Assembly: GCA_958510825.1 (NCBI GenBank)
Contig: OY294048.1
Location: forward strand, 30,655,026-30,719,025
DNA from: Brachypterus glaber
Lineage: Eukaryota > Arthropoda > Insecta > Coleoptera > Kateretidae
DNA length: 64,000 bases
Direction: 5' to 3'
In this document: piece by piece, positions 46,872 through 57,760 of the stretch
Position numbering within the stretch: the first letter of the stretch is position 1
Layout: each line of letters opens with the position of its first letter
Position numbers and translations under genes: made by a program
The notes under the pieces: generated by a model
What the model saw: the letters and a program-made list of their open reading frames with translations, nothing else
Databases searched by the model: none
Told to the model about the DNA's origin: nothing

Positions 46872-47576
46872 GTGACTTATTTCGCGAATGCAAGAAATAT
46901 ACTTTCACATTTCTCATATGAATACAATATTATGAATTTTTCTTTAAAGAATTACAGGTTAGTAACTTATTTTCCAAGACAGAACCACATTCACGGTGGT
47001 TCTTTAATTTTTGTAAAAGAATCTCTAAAAATGTCAGAAGTGTCTTTTATTAAAAACCTTTCTGTAGAATTAGATATAGAAATATGTGGAGTTTCCACCA
47101 AAGAGATCAGTGTTATTACTGCTTACAGGCCCAATAAGGGTGATAAAAAAACATTTTTCAAACATTTATCTACAGCAATAAATTTTGTATATAATAAATC
47201 TAAATATATTGTTTTGTGTGGAGATTTCAACATAAATTTACTTAAGAATGACGTAAATACGCAATCGCTTGTAGATATTTTTAATTCTTTTAATTTTAAC
47301 TTACCTGATAGGGATTCCACGCTCGTTTTTATAGATGTAAATGGCAAAACAAGCAGGACTTGTATTGACTACATGGTCACAAATGCACATAAAAACAATT
47401 TTAGTTGCAACTTAGTAAAGCCTATTATTGCCGATCATTATGGTCACCTGTTTTCTGTTAAAATTGAAAGTAAATTTGATTCGCTGAACCCAACTAATGA
47501 ACTGTTAGTTAAATTAAAACGGCAAATAAATAAGAACACCTTGGATAATTTTAAATTAGCGGTTTCTAATATTGAC
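46872..47576 (+). pseudogene. LINE apurinic-type endonuclease domain (N-terminally truncated)
   Basis: A 235-residue frame contains YRLVTYFPRQNHIHGG, then ITAYRP (85-87), the catalytic block VLCGDFNIN (GDFN at 117-120), CIDYMVTNA (165-172), and ADHYGHLFSV (187-196), which corresponds to the terminal SDHxP motif with the catalytic His. The N-terminal catalytic N and E blocks are lost. The enzyme would nick the target DNA to prime reverse transcription. A TGA follows VSNID; a linker continues after it in another start. The minus-strand frame at 47123-47347 is a shadow. Confidence 0.88.
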
Positions 47577-47600
47577 TGACAGTTTTTACTAACTCTTGAC

Positions 47601-48690
47601 GTGGAAAATGGATTTAGTAAGTTTAGGCAGAAACTTATAAATAACTTTAATTTTTACTGTCCATTTAAACAAGTGAAGCAAAAAATAAAAAATAAAAATT
47701 TGTGGATCACTGATGAGATAGTTAAGGAAAGTCAAAAATTAAAAGATTTGCACTTATTTTTGTCTGTTTTAAACTCGTCTGTTCCAAAATGTTTTTATAA
47801 TAATATGCTTAAACTCCACAAGCTTAATGTTAAAAACGCCAAAAGAAATTTCTATGATTCTCAGATAAAAAATGCTAATAATAAAATAAGAGAAACCTGG
47901 AAAATTGTAAATTTAACTCTAGGTAGAAGTGCTAAGAAACAATCAAAAATAAGCTTAAATATTGGCTCTGATCATATTACAGACAACAGAGAGATAGTTA
48001 ACTTATTTGCAAAACATTTTTCTTCCGTTGTTCTAAAAAGAATGAACGAACATTTTGGTAAAAATTTAAGTCTGCCTTGCACATACTCTCATGTTGTACC
48101 ATTAATTCCTTTTAACAATGATCCTGTTTCTGATATTGAGGCAGTAAATGCATTTATTAGTTTAAAAAGTAAAACATCATGTGGTTTTGATGAAATGTCT
48201 TTATCTACTCTAAATTATGTTTTTCATTTAATTTTACAACCCTTTTTGTATTTAGTAAATAGTTCTTTAACCAATGGAGTATATCCATCAATTTTTAAAA
48301 AAGCCATTGTTATACCCTTACATAAAAAAGGTGATGCAAAAGACAGATAATTATAGGCAAATATCTTTACTTTCTACGTTGTCCAAGGTTTTCGAAAAAA
48401 TTGTTGCAAACCGAATTATAACTTTTTTAGAGGATAATAATATTCTGTCCGACTCTCAACATGGTTTTCGAAGTAATGTCAACTGAGTCTGCCTCTTTTC
48501 GCCTGTGTAATTTTGTCCATTCAAACTTAGATGCCGGAAATCATGTTGTGTCATTATTATTCGACCTAACAAAGGCATTTGACACCCTTTTACCGGAGTT
48601 CTTGGTATATAAATTTAAATATATTTAAATTCCAGATAATTTTATTAACTGGATCTACTCTTACCTTCAAGGTCGATCTATCAGTGTTTT
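47601..48690 (+). pseudogene. LINE linker and RT fingers
   Basis: A 249-residue frame carries NKNLWITDEIVKESQKLKDL, KNAKRNFYDSQIKNANNKIR, SLKSKTSCGFDEMS (RT motif 1) and KKAIVIPLHKKGDAKD. A one-base shift near 48345 leads to NYRQISLLSTLSKVFEKIV and DSQHGFRSN. A second shift near 48482 leads to VSLLFDLTKAFDTL, which holds the first catalytic Asp (FDLTKAFD). A further stop lies near 48628. Confidence 0.85.
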
Positions 48691-49584
48691 GTTTGAGGGT
48701 ATTTTGTCTGATGTTTTAAACTTAATTTTTGGTGTGCCACAGGGATCTGTACTTGGTCCATTACTATTTCTGTTGTATATTAATGATTTACCTAATTACA
48801 TTTCCCATGGTCTTGTTATTTTATTTCCCGACGATACCAATATCTTACTAGCATCAAAGTGTCTTGAAACATTAAAGCGTAATATAAATACTGTGATTGA
48901 TGAATTTAGCGCTTGGTGTCAGCGAAACAAATTAATTTTAAATACATCCAAAACTATGGCTATTAAATATTATAATGTTAAGCCTCACGACATTGATCTG
49001 AATATTAATTTTGTTAAAAATGCCAAGTTTCTGGGAAAAGTTATAGATAGTAACTTAACAGTGCTTATTTTGCTATTTTGAATCTTAAAGATACGCTTGA
49101 TGATTCTGGTATGTTGGGTGTCTACTATGCTCTTGCTCACTCACATATTGCTTTTAATATACTATGCTGGGGAGCAGCCTCTGATGTTTCGAGAGTAGTT
49201 GTAGCACAAAAGAGAATTTTAAGACTCGTTTTTATTCTTCCATTTAGAGAAAGTTGTAGAAATGTTTTTAAAGAAAATAAAATTTTAACTGTAATGCCTA
49301 TTTATATGTTAAGATGCATATGTTTTGTTAAATTTAACTTTGACACATTTTTAAGATTGGGAGAAAATCGTAAAACAAGACAAAGTGACTTGTTACAAAT
49401 TCCAAGACATAAGTCGGCCTTATTTGAGAAGTCTGCATACTTTAATTGTATAAAACTTTACAACAAGCTACCCAGTAGCATCAAATCAATTTCTTGTACC
49501 AGACTATTTAAATCGACAGTTAAAAGTGTTCTTATTGACAATTGCTTTTATAGTCTAGATGAGTTTTTTTCCCACAAATTTTAA
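48689..49584 (+). pseudogene. LINE RT palm and C-terminal region, FPDD at the active site
   Basis: The palm frame has FGVPQGSVLGPLLFLLYIND and VILFPDDTN: the usual F/YADD alanine is a proline (residues 46-49), while both aspartates remain. NKLILNTSKTMAIKYYN and AKFLGKVIDSNLT follow. After a stop at 49079-49081 a 168-residue frame gives YYALAHSHIAFNILCWGAA, AQKRILRLVFILPFRESCR, RQSDLLQIPRHKSALFEKS and CIKLYNKLPSSIK. A piece between the LGKVIDSNLT and LKDTLDDSG segments seems deleted, since the usual W--H and helix are absent. Confidence 0.88.
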
Positions 49585-49800
49585 AATTTTATTTTAATTT
49601 ATTCTGTAATAGTTAAGTACTTATGTTTGTTAAATAATATATATTTTCTACTTACACATTGTACGGACAAATAGGGTCTACCTATATGTATCTTTTTTTT
49701 TTCTTATATTCTTATATATTATCTGTTTATTTAAATTCGGACTTACCATATGTACCCTTGTACCTAAATGGCAAATAAATCTATCTATCTATCTATTTAT

Positions 49801-50293
49801 TATAATTATTTACATCATTACAAAAATATAATTATTTAAAATATTATTTTGTTTAAATAAAGATAAATAAAATTATCATTATTTAAAATTATTAGAGTGA
49901 TTAAAAATAATTATCTATTAAAAGAATACCAGAACTTTACAGAAAATCAAATAATCTGGATCCAATTTTGCTATCATTTCCGAACCCGGATGCGTCAACC
50001 TTAATAAATCTAGTTTAGGGGCTGTCCTTATATTACATAACGCGCCTAAGGAGGGAAGGGTCACAGAAAATGTGACAGTTTGTGACAGGGGGGAGGGGTC
50101 TAGGAATATGCTACGTAACGGACGTTGATTTGAGCGAATGTTAATGAACGTTCACCAGAAATTAAAGAAATAGAGAGATCTGTAATGCCGTTTGTCGACG
50201 TGAAAAAACACATGACCAGGGCCGTTGCTATAACTACTACTTAGTGAAAATGTTTTTATTTTTAGTCATAAACTTTTTCGTAGAAGGAAAAAA
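49801..50293. other. Low-complexity AT stretch and a G-rich repeat patch
   Basis: AT-rich low complexity to about 49930. Around 50020-50130 a patch reads ctgtccttatattacataac, then gtgacagtttgtgacagggg and ctacgtaacg, which looks like the end of a dispersed repeat. No coding region. Confidence 0.5.
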
Positions 50294-51690
50294 AATAGCT
50301 ATACTTCCCAAGCGTTTAAAATATAACACTTTCTTACTCTCTAAATCATGTGTAATTTGTCGTTTTCAGAGGTGGCCCTAGGAAATAGTTATTTTTCTAA
50401 CAAACGGAGTTCAATCAAGCTGTCAAGGGCTGAAAAGGAACTTGCTGGGAACAATTTTTTTACAATCGTGCACTGATAGAAAAATCTAAAAATAGTACAA
50501 GCAAACGTTGTTGTAACAAGTTTGGGGTATATAATATAATTTTTACGATTATTCTAAAACATTCTAACGTTATATTAAATACACTATTAAAATTGTAGTT
50601 TCATATTACTTAATAATACAACAAAGTTGTTTTTTTTTTAACTATAATAGTTTTTTGAGAAAGTATGATTAAAAAAACATGGCGATAATCAGCTAATTCT
50701 AAAAAATGTTTTACCAAAATACTGAAAGTAAGCATTTCGGGATAAAATTTTTATGTGCACAAGTATACCAAACGATAAGCATGTATTATACATGTACCTG
50801 TAATTACATGTGATATGTAGTTTCTATGCACATAAATAAATTAAAAATACATCACAGAACACCCATATTACAGTTCGTCAAGAGACGTGAGTTTTTAAAT
50901 ATGGACGCGCCCCCCAAATCACGCGGCTGAACTCGTTGTTAGAGGTACTCGTACCGACTATCATTCTTCCTCCGAATACTTTCTCATTCTTTCTTGTACG
51001 CAATAGCTATACTTCCCACGCGTTTAAAATATAACACTTTCTTACTCTCTAAATCATGTGTAATTTTTCGTTTTCAGAGGTGGTCCTAGGAAATAGTTAT
51101 CTTTCTAACAAACGGAGTTCAATCAAGCTGTCAAGGGCTGAAAAGGAACTTGTTGGGAACAATTTTTTAACAATCGTGCACTGATAGAAAAATCTAAAAA
51201 TAGTACAAGCAAACGTTGTTGTAACAAGTTTGGGGTATATAATATCATTTTTACGATTATTCTAAAACATTCTAAATACACTATTAAAATTGTAGATTCA
51301 TATTACTTAATAATACAACAACGTTGTTTTTTTTTAACAATAATAGTTTTTTGAGGAAGTATGATTAAAAAAACATGGCGCTAATTCTAAGAAATGTTTT
51401 ACCAAAATATTTAAAGTAAGCATTTTGGGATAAAATTGTTATGTGCACAAGTATACCAAAAGATAAGCATGTACATGTACCTGTAATTACATGTGATATG
51501 TAGTTTCTATGTGCACATAAATAAATTAAAAATACAAAACAGAACACCCATATTACAGTTCGTCAAGAGACGTGAATTTTTAAATATAGACGCGCCCCCC
51601 AAATCAGGCGGCTGAACTCGCCAGTTGTTAAAGATACGCGTACCGACTATGTTTCTTCCTCCGAATACTTTCTCATTCTTTCTTGTACGC
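50294..51690. repeat. Two-copy tandem duplication, 708-bp offset
   Basis: Copies begin aatagctatacttccca at 50294 and 51002 and end at ctttctcattctttcttgta (about 50998 and 51688). They are highly similar across cgttttcagaggtgg, caaacggagttcaatcaagc, gtgcactgatagaaaaatc, catgtacctgtaattacatg and cgtcaagagacgtga. Differences are a few substitutions and short deletions, mostly in copy 2. No ORF is conserved. Confidence 0.92.
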
Positions 51691-51984
51691 AGTCCGTCAC
51701 ATTTTCACCTATCTTCCTACCAGGCTCTGCTAGCTACGCCTACCTCGCTCTTTGCTCGTCAAAGAAAAACCTGATCGCTTAACAGTTTGTTGTTGTAAAT
51801 CAAACAAATGCACTCATTTGTAAATACCAAACACGTTTGCTTTTTTGTTGTTGTATTCTACCCAATATGTAGTGGTTGGCGCATATACAACTATTTATTG
51901 TTGTATACTATAACCTAATTACGTTAATAATTACTCTATTGTTCTATCATTGTGCAGAAGTAACTCATAAAATTATAAAATATT

Positions 51985-51992
51985 AAAAACGA
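51985..51992. repeat. 8-bp target-site duplication, left copy
   Basis: AAAAACGA directly precedes the left terminus of the minisatellite-armed foldback. An identical copy follows the right terminus at 52560-52567. Confidence 0.88.
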
Positions 51993-52559
51993 GGCAGACT
52001 AACATCTCTACTCTAAATTTCTCTACTCCCTAACATCCCTACTCCATAACATCCCTACTCCACAACAACTCTACTCCGTAACATCTCTACTCCATAACAT
52101 CTCTACTCCGTAACAACTCTACTCCACACTATATGAACTTTATTAGCCACTTAATAATAAATGAGCAGTTCAAAGAACAAAGAATCTTCTTCTTCTAGAT
52201 TATTTTATTTTTTTCCTAGAAAACGTTTATCTTTAAATGTAAATCTAGAACAATCATAAATGAATTATTCTAAAAGCAACAATGACCGCGTACTCTTAAC
52301 ATGCATTAATATGTAAGTAATTAATAAACTGAATTCATTTTTGACAGTGACTTAGCATGACAAATATTCTTTTGAGTTAAGACAAGTGGCTAATCGAGTG
52401 TCTATAGTGTGGAGTAGAGTTGTTACGGAGTAGAGATGTTATGGAGTAGAGATGTTACGGAGTAGAGTTGTTGTGGAGTAGGGATGTTATGGAGTAGGGA
52501 TGTTATGGAGTAGGGATGTTAGGGAGTAGAGAAATTTAGAGTAGATATGTTAGTCTGCC
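51993..52559. mobile_element. Foldback element with 16-bp minisatellite arms and 8-bp target duplication
   Basis: Termini GGCAGACTAACATCTCTACT and inverse (agtagatatgttagtctgcc) begin arms of about 145 bases. The arms are built from tandem 15-16-bp units of the type ctctactccataacat. The order of unit variants is mirrored between arms; the right arm has one extra unit. The loop (about 52136-52416) is unique AT-rich DNA without an ORF. Eight-bp duplications are typical of hAT and P superfamilies. The element is non-autonomous, and its tight arm similarity suggests recent activity or arm homogenisation. Confidence 0.9.
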
Positions 52560-52567
52560 AAAAACGA
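52560..52567. repeat. 8-bp target-site duplication, right copy
   Basis: AAAAACGA directly after the right terminus, identical to 51985-51992. Confidence 0.88.
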
Positions 52568-52625
52568 TACAGAAAAACTAAACATTTATTTGTAACATGT
52601 AACATTTAACAATGTAGTTAATTTG

Positions 52626-52732
52626 ATTATTATACTATTCTCAACGCCTGCGCTAGAATAGTATTATAAGGTGGTTTCAAATTTTTAAATATTTTCAAAA
52701 ATCAACCTAGACAAAAAAATCTTAGATATGTT
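52626..52732. repeat. Interspersed repeat sharing gcctgcgctagaata, copy B
   Basis: Shares gcctgcgctagaata, a ttttcaaaaatc block and cctagacaaaaa...cttagatatg, in the same order and orientation as 34843-35030. It is shorter, lacking the central part. Confidence 0.55.
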
Positions 52733-52789
52733 ACCGGCAAAGTAAAAAATCCGGCAATACGCGAAATGACTAGATATTCCGCAAACTGA

Positions 52790-53930
52790 CCAATTCACCA
52801 GACATACAGTGGCTGAGGTCCTACCTTGCAGATAGAATGCAACAAGTTCAGATTACTGAAGATTTTATAAAATATTTGTCGTCTGTAAAATTTCTTGAGG
52901 TTGGGAACCTCAGGGTAGCATTCTGGGGCCCTTGCTGTTCATCATCTTTGTGAATGATCTACATGTGACCCTACGCAATACAAATCAAACCCTCACAAGT
53001 TTTGCTGATGATTCCAACTTTCTGGTAAAATCAAACAATATCCAATCTTTAATAAGTGAAACGGAATTGCTTATAAAAAATGTTAAAGATTGGCTTGAAA
53101 AAAATCAACTTATTTTAAATGAAGAAAAAACTAACTATATAATGTTCAAGTTACAAAACCAGCCAATTGGAACCATCAATATAAATATTAATATAAATAA
53201 TTCCGAGAAAACGTTGGAAAATGATGTAATGTTCTTGGGTATTCACTTAGATGAACATCTAAACTGGGATACGCATGTGGATCATTTGCAGAGAAAGTTG
53301 AATAAGGTGACATATTCCTTATTTGTGCTAAGGAGGTACCTAGATTTTGAAACGCTCAAGACCATTTACTTTTCTAACTTCCAAAGTCATTTGAGATACG
53401 GCATTATCTTCTTGATACTTGTTTGCCAAAAACGAGCTATAAGGACAATATTAAATCTATCATACAGGGAAACTTGTAGGGGCGTTTTTAAATCAAACAG
53501 GTTACTTACGGCTGTGGGCTTGTACATATACGATGTAATTTTGTTCTCTCTTAAAAACCAATATTTATTTAAGGAAGCGGCTCCAAAATCGCAAAGAATT
53601 TTGGACTATAATATTCCAAAACATAGATTAACTTCTTTTGAAAAGAGCTCGTACTACTCTTCTATGAAATTCTTTAATGACCTACCAAGCGAATTAAAGA
53701 ATTTAAGTAAAAATTTAAGGATTTTTAAGAGAAATCTGTTTGATCACATTTGTGAGATTGAACCTTATACAATAAGAGAATATGAAGATTTAAATCAGCA
53801 ATTTAAGCACAATTAGACTTTTTTTTACTATTCCTGACAATGTTTCTCTAAATATTTATTTTTTATGTGTAAGAAGTAGATTTTTTTTTGGAAATAAACG
53901 ATATTATTATTATTATTATTATTATTATGC
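52790..53930 (+). mobile_element. 5'-truncated non-LTR retrotransposon with (ATT)n tail
   Basis: This starts within the RT at a region reading WLRSYLADRMQQVQIT, continues through the palm and C-terminus, and ends in ggaaataaacgat followed by (att)n at 53901-53929. A frameshift near 52915-52930 separates the first block from LLFIIFVNDL, and an internal deletion near 53400 shortens the thumb. The C-terminal third closely resembles the LINEs at 40625 and 46862. Confidence 0.87.
52932..53813 (+). pseudogene. LINE reverse transcriptase, palm to C-terminus
   Basis: A 294-residue frame opens at LFIIFVNDL, just after the GVPQGS-type turn (whose remnant is frameshifted upstream). It then has LTSFADDSNF (FADD 24-27), WLEKNQLILNEEKTNYIMF, VMFLGIHLDEHLNWDTHVDH, a KLNKVTYSLFVLRRYLDFET helix, CQKRAIRTILNLSYRETCRG, IPKHRLTSFEKSSYYSSMKF and FNDLPSEL. 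The C-terminal part is intact to the stop. The segment SHLRYGII runs straight into FLILVCQKRA, so some residues of the usual spacer are missing. Confidence 0.88.
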
Positions 53931-55720
53931 AAAATTACTTTACTTACACTTTGGGTAATCTGCGAATTTACTAGGCTATTTAAGCAATCTGCAAAATGCC
54001 TAATGCCTAGTCAATCTGAACCTTGAATATCTATAGATATATATCTATAGGTACATATACCTCTCACATTGTCTAGATAATTTGAATGCCTAAAAAAATA
54101 AAGTGTTGTGCAATAGTCAGTAGTAATATCATAAGTGTATGTTGAATTAATGATAATTTTTTTACTGTATTAAAAAAATATTTTACTTGGCAATTGTTTG
54201 AGTGCATTTTTTGTGTTATAAAATTCCGAGACCGCACGTCGAGGAATTTTGATACAGTAAAAAAATTATGTATAATTCCAAACATGCACCAATGGTATTT
54301 TGAAAGACTATTTCACAAACAATATAAGGAAGTATTTAATTTTACAATGTTTTATGTTGTTTCATATTTAAATTAAAAATTTAAGAACTAAACAACAGTA
54401 TTACTTTACAACTAAAATTAAAAATTTAAATCTCAAATTTGCCGCGCTTTTTAAATCCACGATGTTCACTTGTTCGCGAATGTTGCCAAGTCTAAACTTT
54501 GCTCGAGGGATATTTTATGCTTGAGATTATTCCAATAAAATAGTTGTTATCACATATATTAGCATTTAAATAAAGATCATTGCTGTTTTTGTTTAAAAAG
54601 TTTAGTTTTCAACTGAAAAGAAATAAAATAACGGGTGTTTCCACCCGTAAAAAAACAATTTCCTATCGGTTTCTAATAAACTTTGGCAACGCTGTACTGT
54701 CATTTGATGTTTTGATTTCCGTAATTCTTTACTGCAAATATATTTTTAATAAATAAGTGTTTAAATTAGTTTTTAGTGGCCTGTTTTTAATACCAAGATT
54801 CAATTATATAAATTAAAATTTATGAATATCAGTGATTTAAAGCTTTTAAGATGGAAAGTGCATAAAATATAAAATATTATCTGAAATTAATTAGGGTGTA
54901 TACCTAGGATGTTTTGGTAATAAAATAAGCATTTATTATGCAAAAATTCGAGTAAAAGCAAAAACTGTGTTTCCAAGTTTAGTTTTTGTGTAAAATTAAA
55001 ATTAAACAATTTTTTTAATAAATGTTTTTTTTTACTAATATTTCCATCCAATATGAATCGATTTAATACCTTTCCAGACAAAAAAAAAACTAAAACAAAA
55101 TTTTATTTAAGAAATGACAAAAGCTGCAAAATTTGACAAAAACTTATATAATATTCAGAATATAATGAAGAATCCAGATATCTATTTAAAAATCTAAAGT
55201 AGGGGTCGTTTCCGGTTAAACCGGAAAAATACGTTAGATGATATAATTCAAAATATAGTCTTATAGACACCCTGTAAATTTTATTCTTTTATTTCTAAGA
55301 ACAAAAAAGTTATAGAGCCGTGTCACCTTTGAAAAACACCCGGTATAATTACTATTAATAAATCTCGATCCGTTTTTTCCAATTAGCATATTGATATGAG
55401 ACATTATCAGTAACAACCTGGGTAGCGATTTACATTTCACGTGAAATGTGAATTGCTTTCCCGGTACCATGGTATAGTTCTCCGCATGAAACAAAGTCTC
55501 CGACGAAAGGGGGAAGAATCATTCGGGCTTTCTTGTTTCCGTCAAAAGCGTTATAAGGCGTGTATGCCTACAACGGGCCTCTCACTTGCACACACATTCC
55601 TAATATATTTGACGTAGCCACAGATCCGTGAGTTAAAGTATACTAAGTAAGTACACTAAGAGTAAACTCGTAATGCAGCAAAAAAAATTAAACTCTTAAA
55701 GTAAAAGTGTTATTTTTGTT
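53931..55720. other. Unassigned AT-rich stretch with small palindromes
   Basis: No gene recognised. Short perfect palindromes occur at about 54035-54056 (tatag/ctata repeats), 54630-54650 (acgggtg/cacccgt) and 55209-55224 (ttccggtt/aaccggaa). A gacaccctgtaaa phrase at about 55266 resembles the end of the CAGGGTGTC element class, but I could not find its partner. Confidence 0.45.
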
Positions 55721-56330
55721 GCATATCGTCTTGTAAATTTCAGAACGTCGTATCTTAAAAAAGGCAACTTTACAGGAATGAAAAATAACTCTTTCTCGCA
55801 TTATTCATAGGTTGAAAATGTATACTTAATATATTAACTTACCTTAAATCATTTTATTGTGTTTAAAATAAATAAATACAAATAAAAACCTGATGTTTAT
55901 AGATACGAAATTTTCATACACAAAATTAATATATTTGTTTAAGATACGAGCTTTGAAACATTATTATAATTAATTAATATAATTAATTATTATAATAATA
56001 TTATTAATTATTGAAACATATAAGCTTCAAAAAGTTTTATAACAGGTACCTAGGTGCATAAGATGTCGAAAAAGCGTCTCCAAATGCAAAAAATGCGTTC
56101 CAAAATAGTCAGTTAACTAGAATTAAGAGATACGAGGTTAAAAAATTTATTAATTTATAATCATCTAGAATACGACGTTACTATTTTGCTAATATTTTTG
56201 TTATTAAAAAAAAATAGCAGGTGAAACTTATGTTTTAGATGTAAATTGATAATATAAAGCGTTTAAGTCCGAAATCTCAAAATTGAAAAAGAATGTGATA
56301 CGACGTCCTGAAATTTACAAGACGATATGC
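55721..56330. mobile_element. Terminal-inverted-repeat element, 610 bp
   Basis: Ends gcatatcgtcttgtaaattt and aaatttacaagacgatatgc are perfectly inverted for 20 bases. The match extends through cag-acgtcgtatc with one mismatch. Internally, variants of atacgacgtt/agatacgagg recur at about 55745, 55942, 56127, 56167 and 56298. A target duplication may be TTGT but is not secure. There is no ORF. Confidence 0.8.
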
Positions 56331-56725
56331 CTTGTGTGGATATTATCCATATTTCACTCTAGTTGTATTAATTTATTTATAGGCATCCACTTATTCAAAT
56401 TGCAGGAGACTGTTGAAACTATATAAGAATAGGAAGTAAAACAGTCTTACTAGAAATAAAAAACTTTCTACATAATACAACAAAACGTCAAGAGATAAGA
56501 ATTAATTTAAATAAAATATTACTAGATCGACGTTTCAGCATCTCCGCAAATACAAAAACGGGAGGGCTCTGAAGTGCATGTTGTTGTTAGGGACTTGAAG
56601 AGTTCTTTAACTATAATAGGGTCTGTTTACAAAAAAGTAAGGAACAAAAAAAATACTGCTGACAACAAATAATGCATTCCACATTACTAAAATAAATAAC
56701 TAAAATAATTAAAACTAAACTAAAA
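56331..56725. other. Unassigned stretch
   Basis: Nothing recognised. A less AT-rich patch at about 56530-56590 has no identifiable content. Confidence 0.45.
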
Positions 56726-57168
56726 ACACAGGGTAATCAATAACTGGCATGATAAAAATTTAAAAGGTGTTTCTGCAATCAAAAATATGAAAGAAAAGTT
56801 CCCATAACGGTTGGTCCCCAAATGAGCCCTAAGAGAGCTATGCTCCTTTAAAATTGTAATAAAAATAAGGTTTTTAATGAATAACTTTGGTACCCTTTAA
56901 GCTAGAGCGACGAGCTTTTGCATGTTTACTAGTATTAATAAGGGCAATAAATATTTTTTTGCTTAGTTTTAAATGAAAAATCACCCTGCAGCATTAAAAT
57001 TTTATTGATGGTTTTTTTTGTTCCCCATTCAATATCGATATCATCTTCGAAGGGCCGTAACTCCCTTAGGGCTCATTTCCGGACCAACCTTTATAAAAAC
57101 TTTTATTCATATTCTTAGATATAGAATCAGTTCTCAAATTTTGGCATGGCAGTTACTGATCACCGTGT
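56726..57168. mobile_element. CAGGGT-ended palindromic element, about 440 bp
   Basis: Left end acagggtaatcaataactgg and right end cagttactgatcaccgtgt are inverted. The arms continue with ggttggtccccaaatgagcc and its mirror ggctcatttccggaccaacc, and with ctaagagagct/actcccttag. The central 150 bases are unmatched. It is joined almost directly to the next element at 57171. Confidence 0.75.
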
Positions 57169-57749
57169 ATATACCGGGTATCCCACCAGGTCCTTGACAA
57201 GCTTTATCTCCGTTATTTGAAAGTCTATAAATTTTTGCAAAAGATGGCGTTAAATGGGAACCAAAGAAAATTTTATTGACATATCAAAAACCACCCCTTT
57301 CTTACCCACCCCTTGAAACCACCCCGAACTTCTGTTATTCAAATAGCACCCCCCCCCCCCCCCATTTTTATAAAGGAATACGATAGTATATTATATTCTA
57401 ACCATGTGTTATAAGTGGTATCTTATATTTTAAGGGGATTCAAATAACAATTATTATTTATTAATAATAGGGTAGTATTTAAAACAAGTTGCAAGTGGTT
57501 CCAGGAGAGGGGCTTATAAAGGGTTGTTTTTGGATACATTAATCAGTTCTCTAATCTAACGTACGGTTGTGGATTTTTTTTTTTTTATGAAAAATATAGC
57601 TTGTGATCTGATGGGATTGTACTTTGGAGCACCTTAAAAAAATAAGATATCACTTATAATACATGATTGAATTTAGAATAAAATGTTATTTCATATCCTT
57701 TAATAAAAATAGGGGGGTGCTATTTAAAAAACAAAAGTTGAGGTGGTAA

Positions 57750-57760
57750 GGAAGGGGTAG
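57750..57760. repeat. 11-bp LINE target-site duplication, left copy
   Basis: GGAAGGGGTAG precedes the (gta)n tail of the LINE. The same 11 bases follow the LINE 5' end at 58887-58897. Confidence 0.85.

Larger units (their letters stand above)
46862..49800 (+). mobile_element. Most complete non-LTR retrotransposon of the window (endonuclease + RT)
   Basis: About 2.9 kb on the plus strand: endonuclease (46872-47576), linker and RT start (47601-48350), RT fingers (48350-48690), RT palm (48689-49081), RT tail (49078-49584), and an AT-rich 3' UTR ending in (tcta)n near 49783-49800. The first ORF and the N-terminal catalytic Glu of the endonuclease are missing, so it is 5'-truncated. At least four frameshifts or stops break it. 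The domain order and the tail with a short tandem repeat fit the CR1/Jockey superfamily; finer clade placement needs alignment. Confidence 0.9.
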
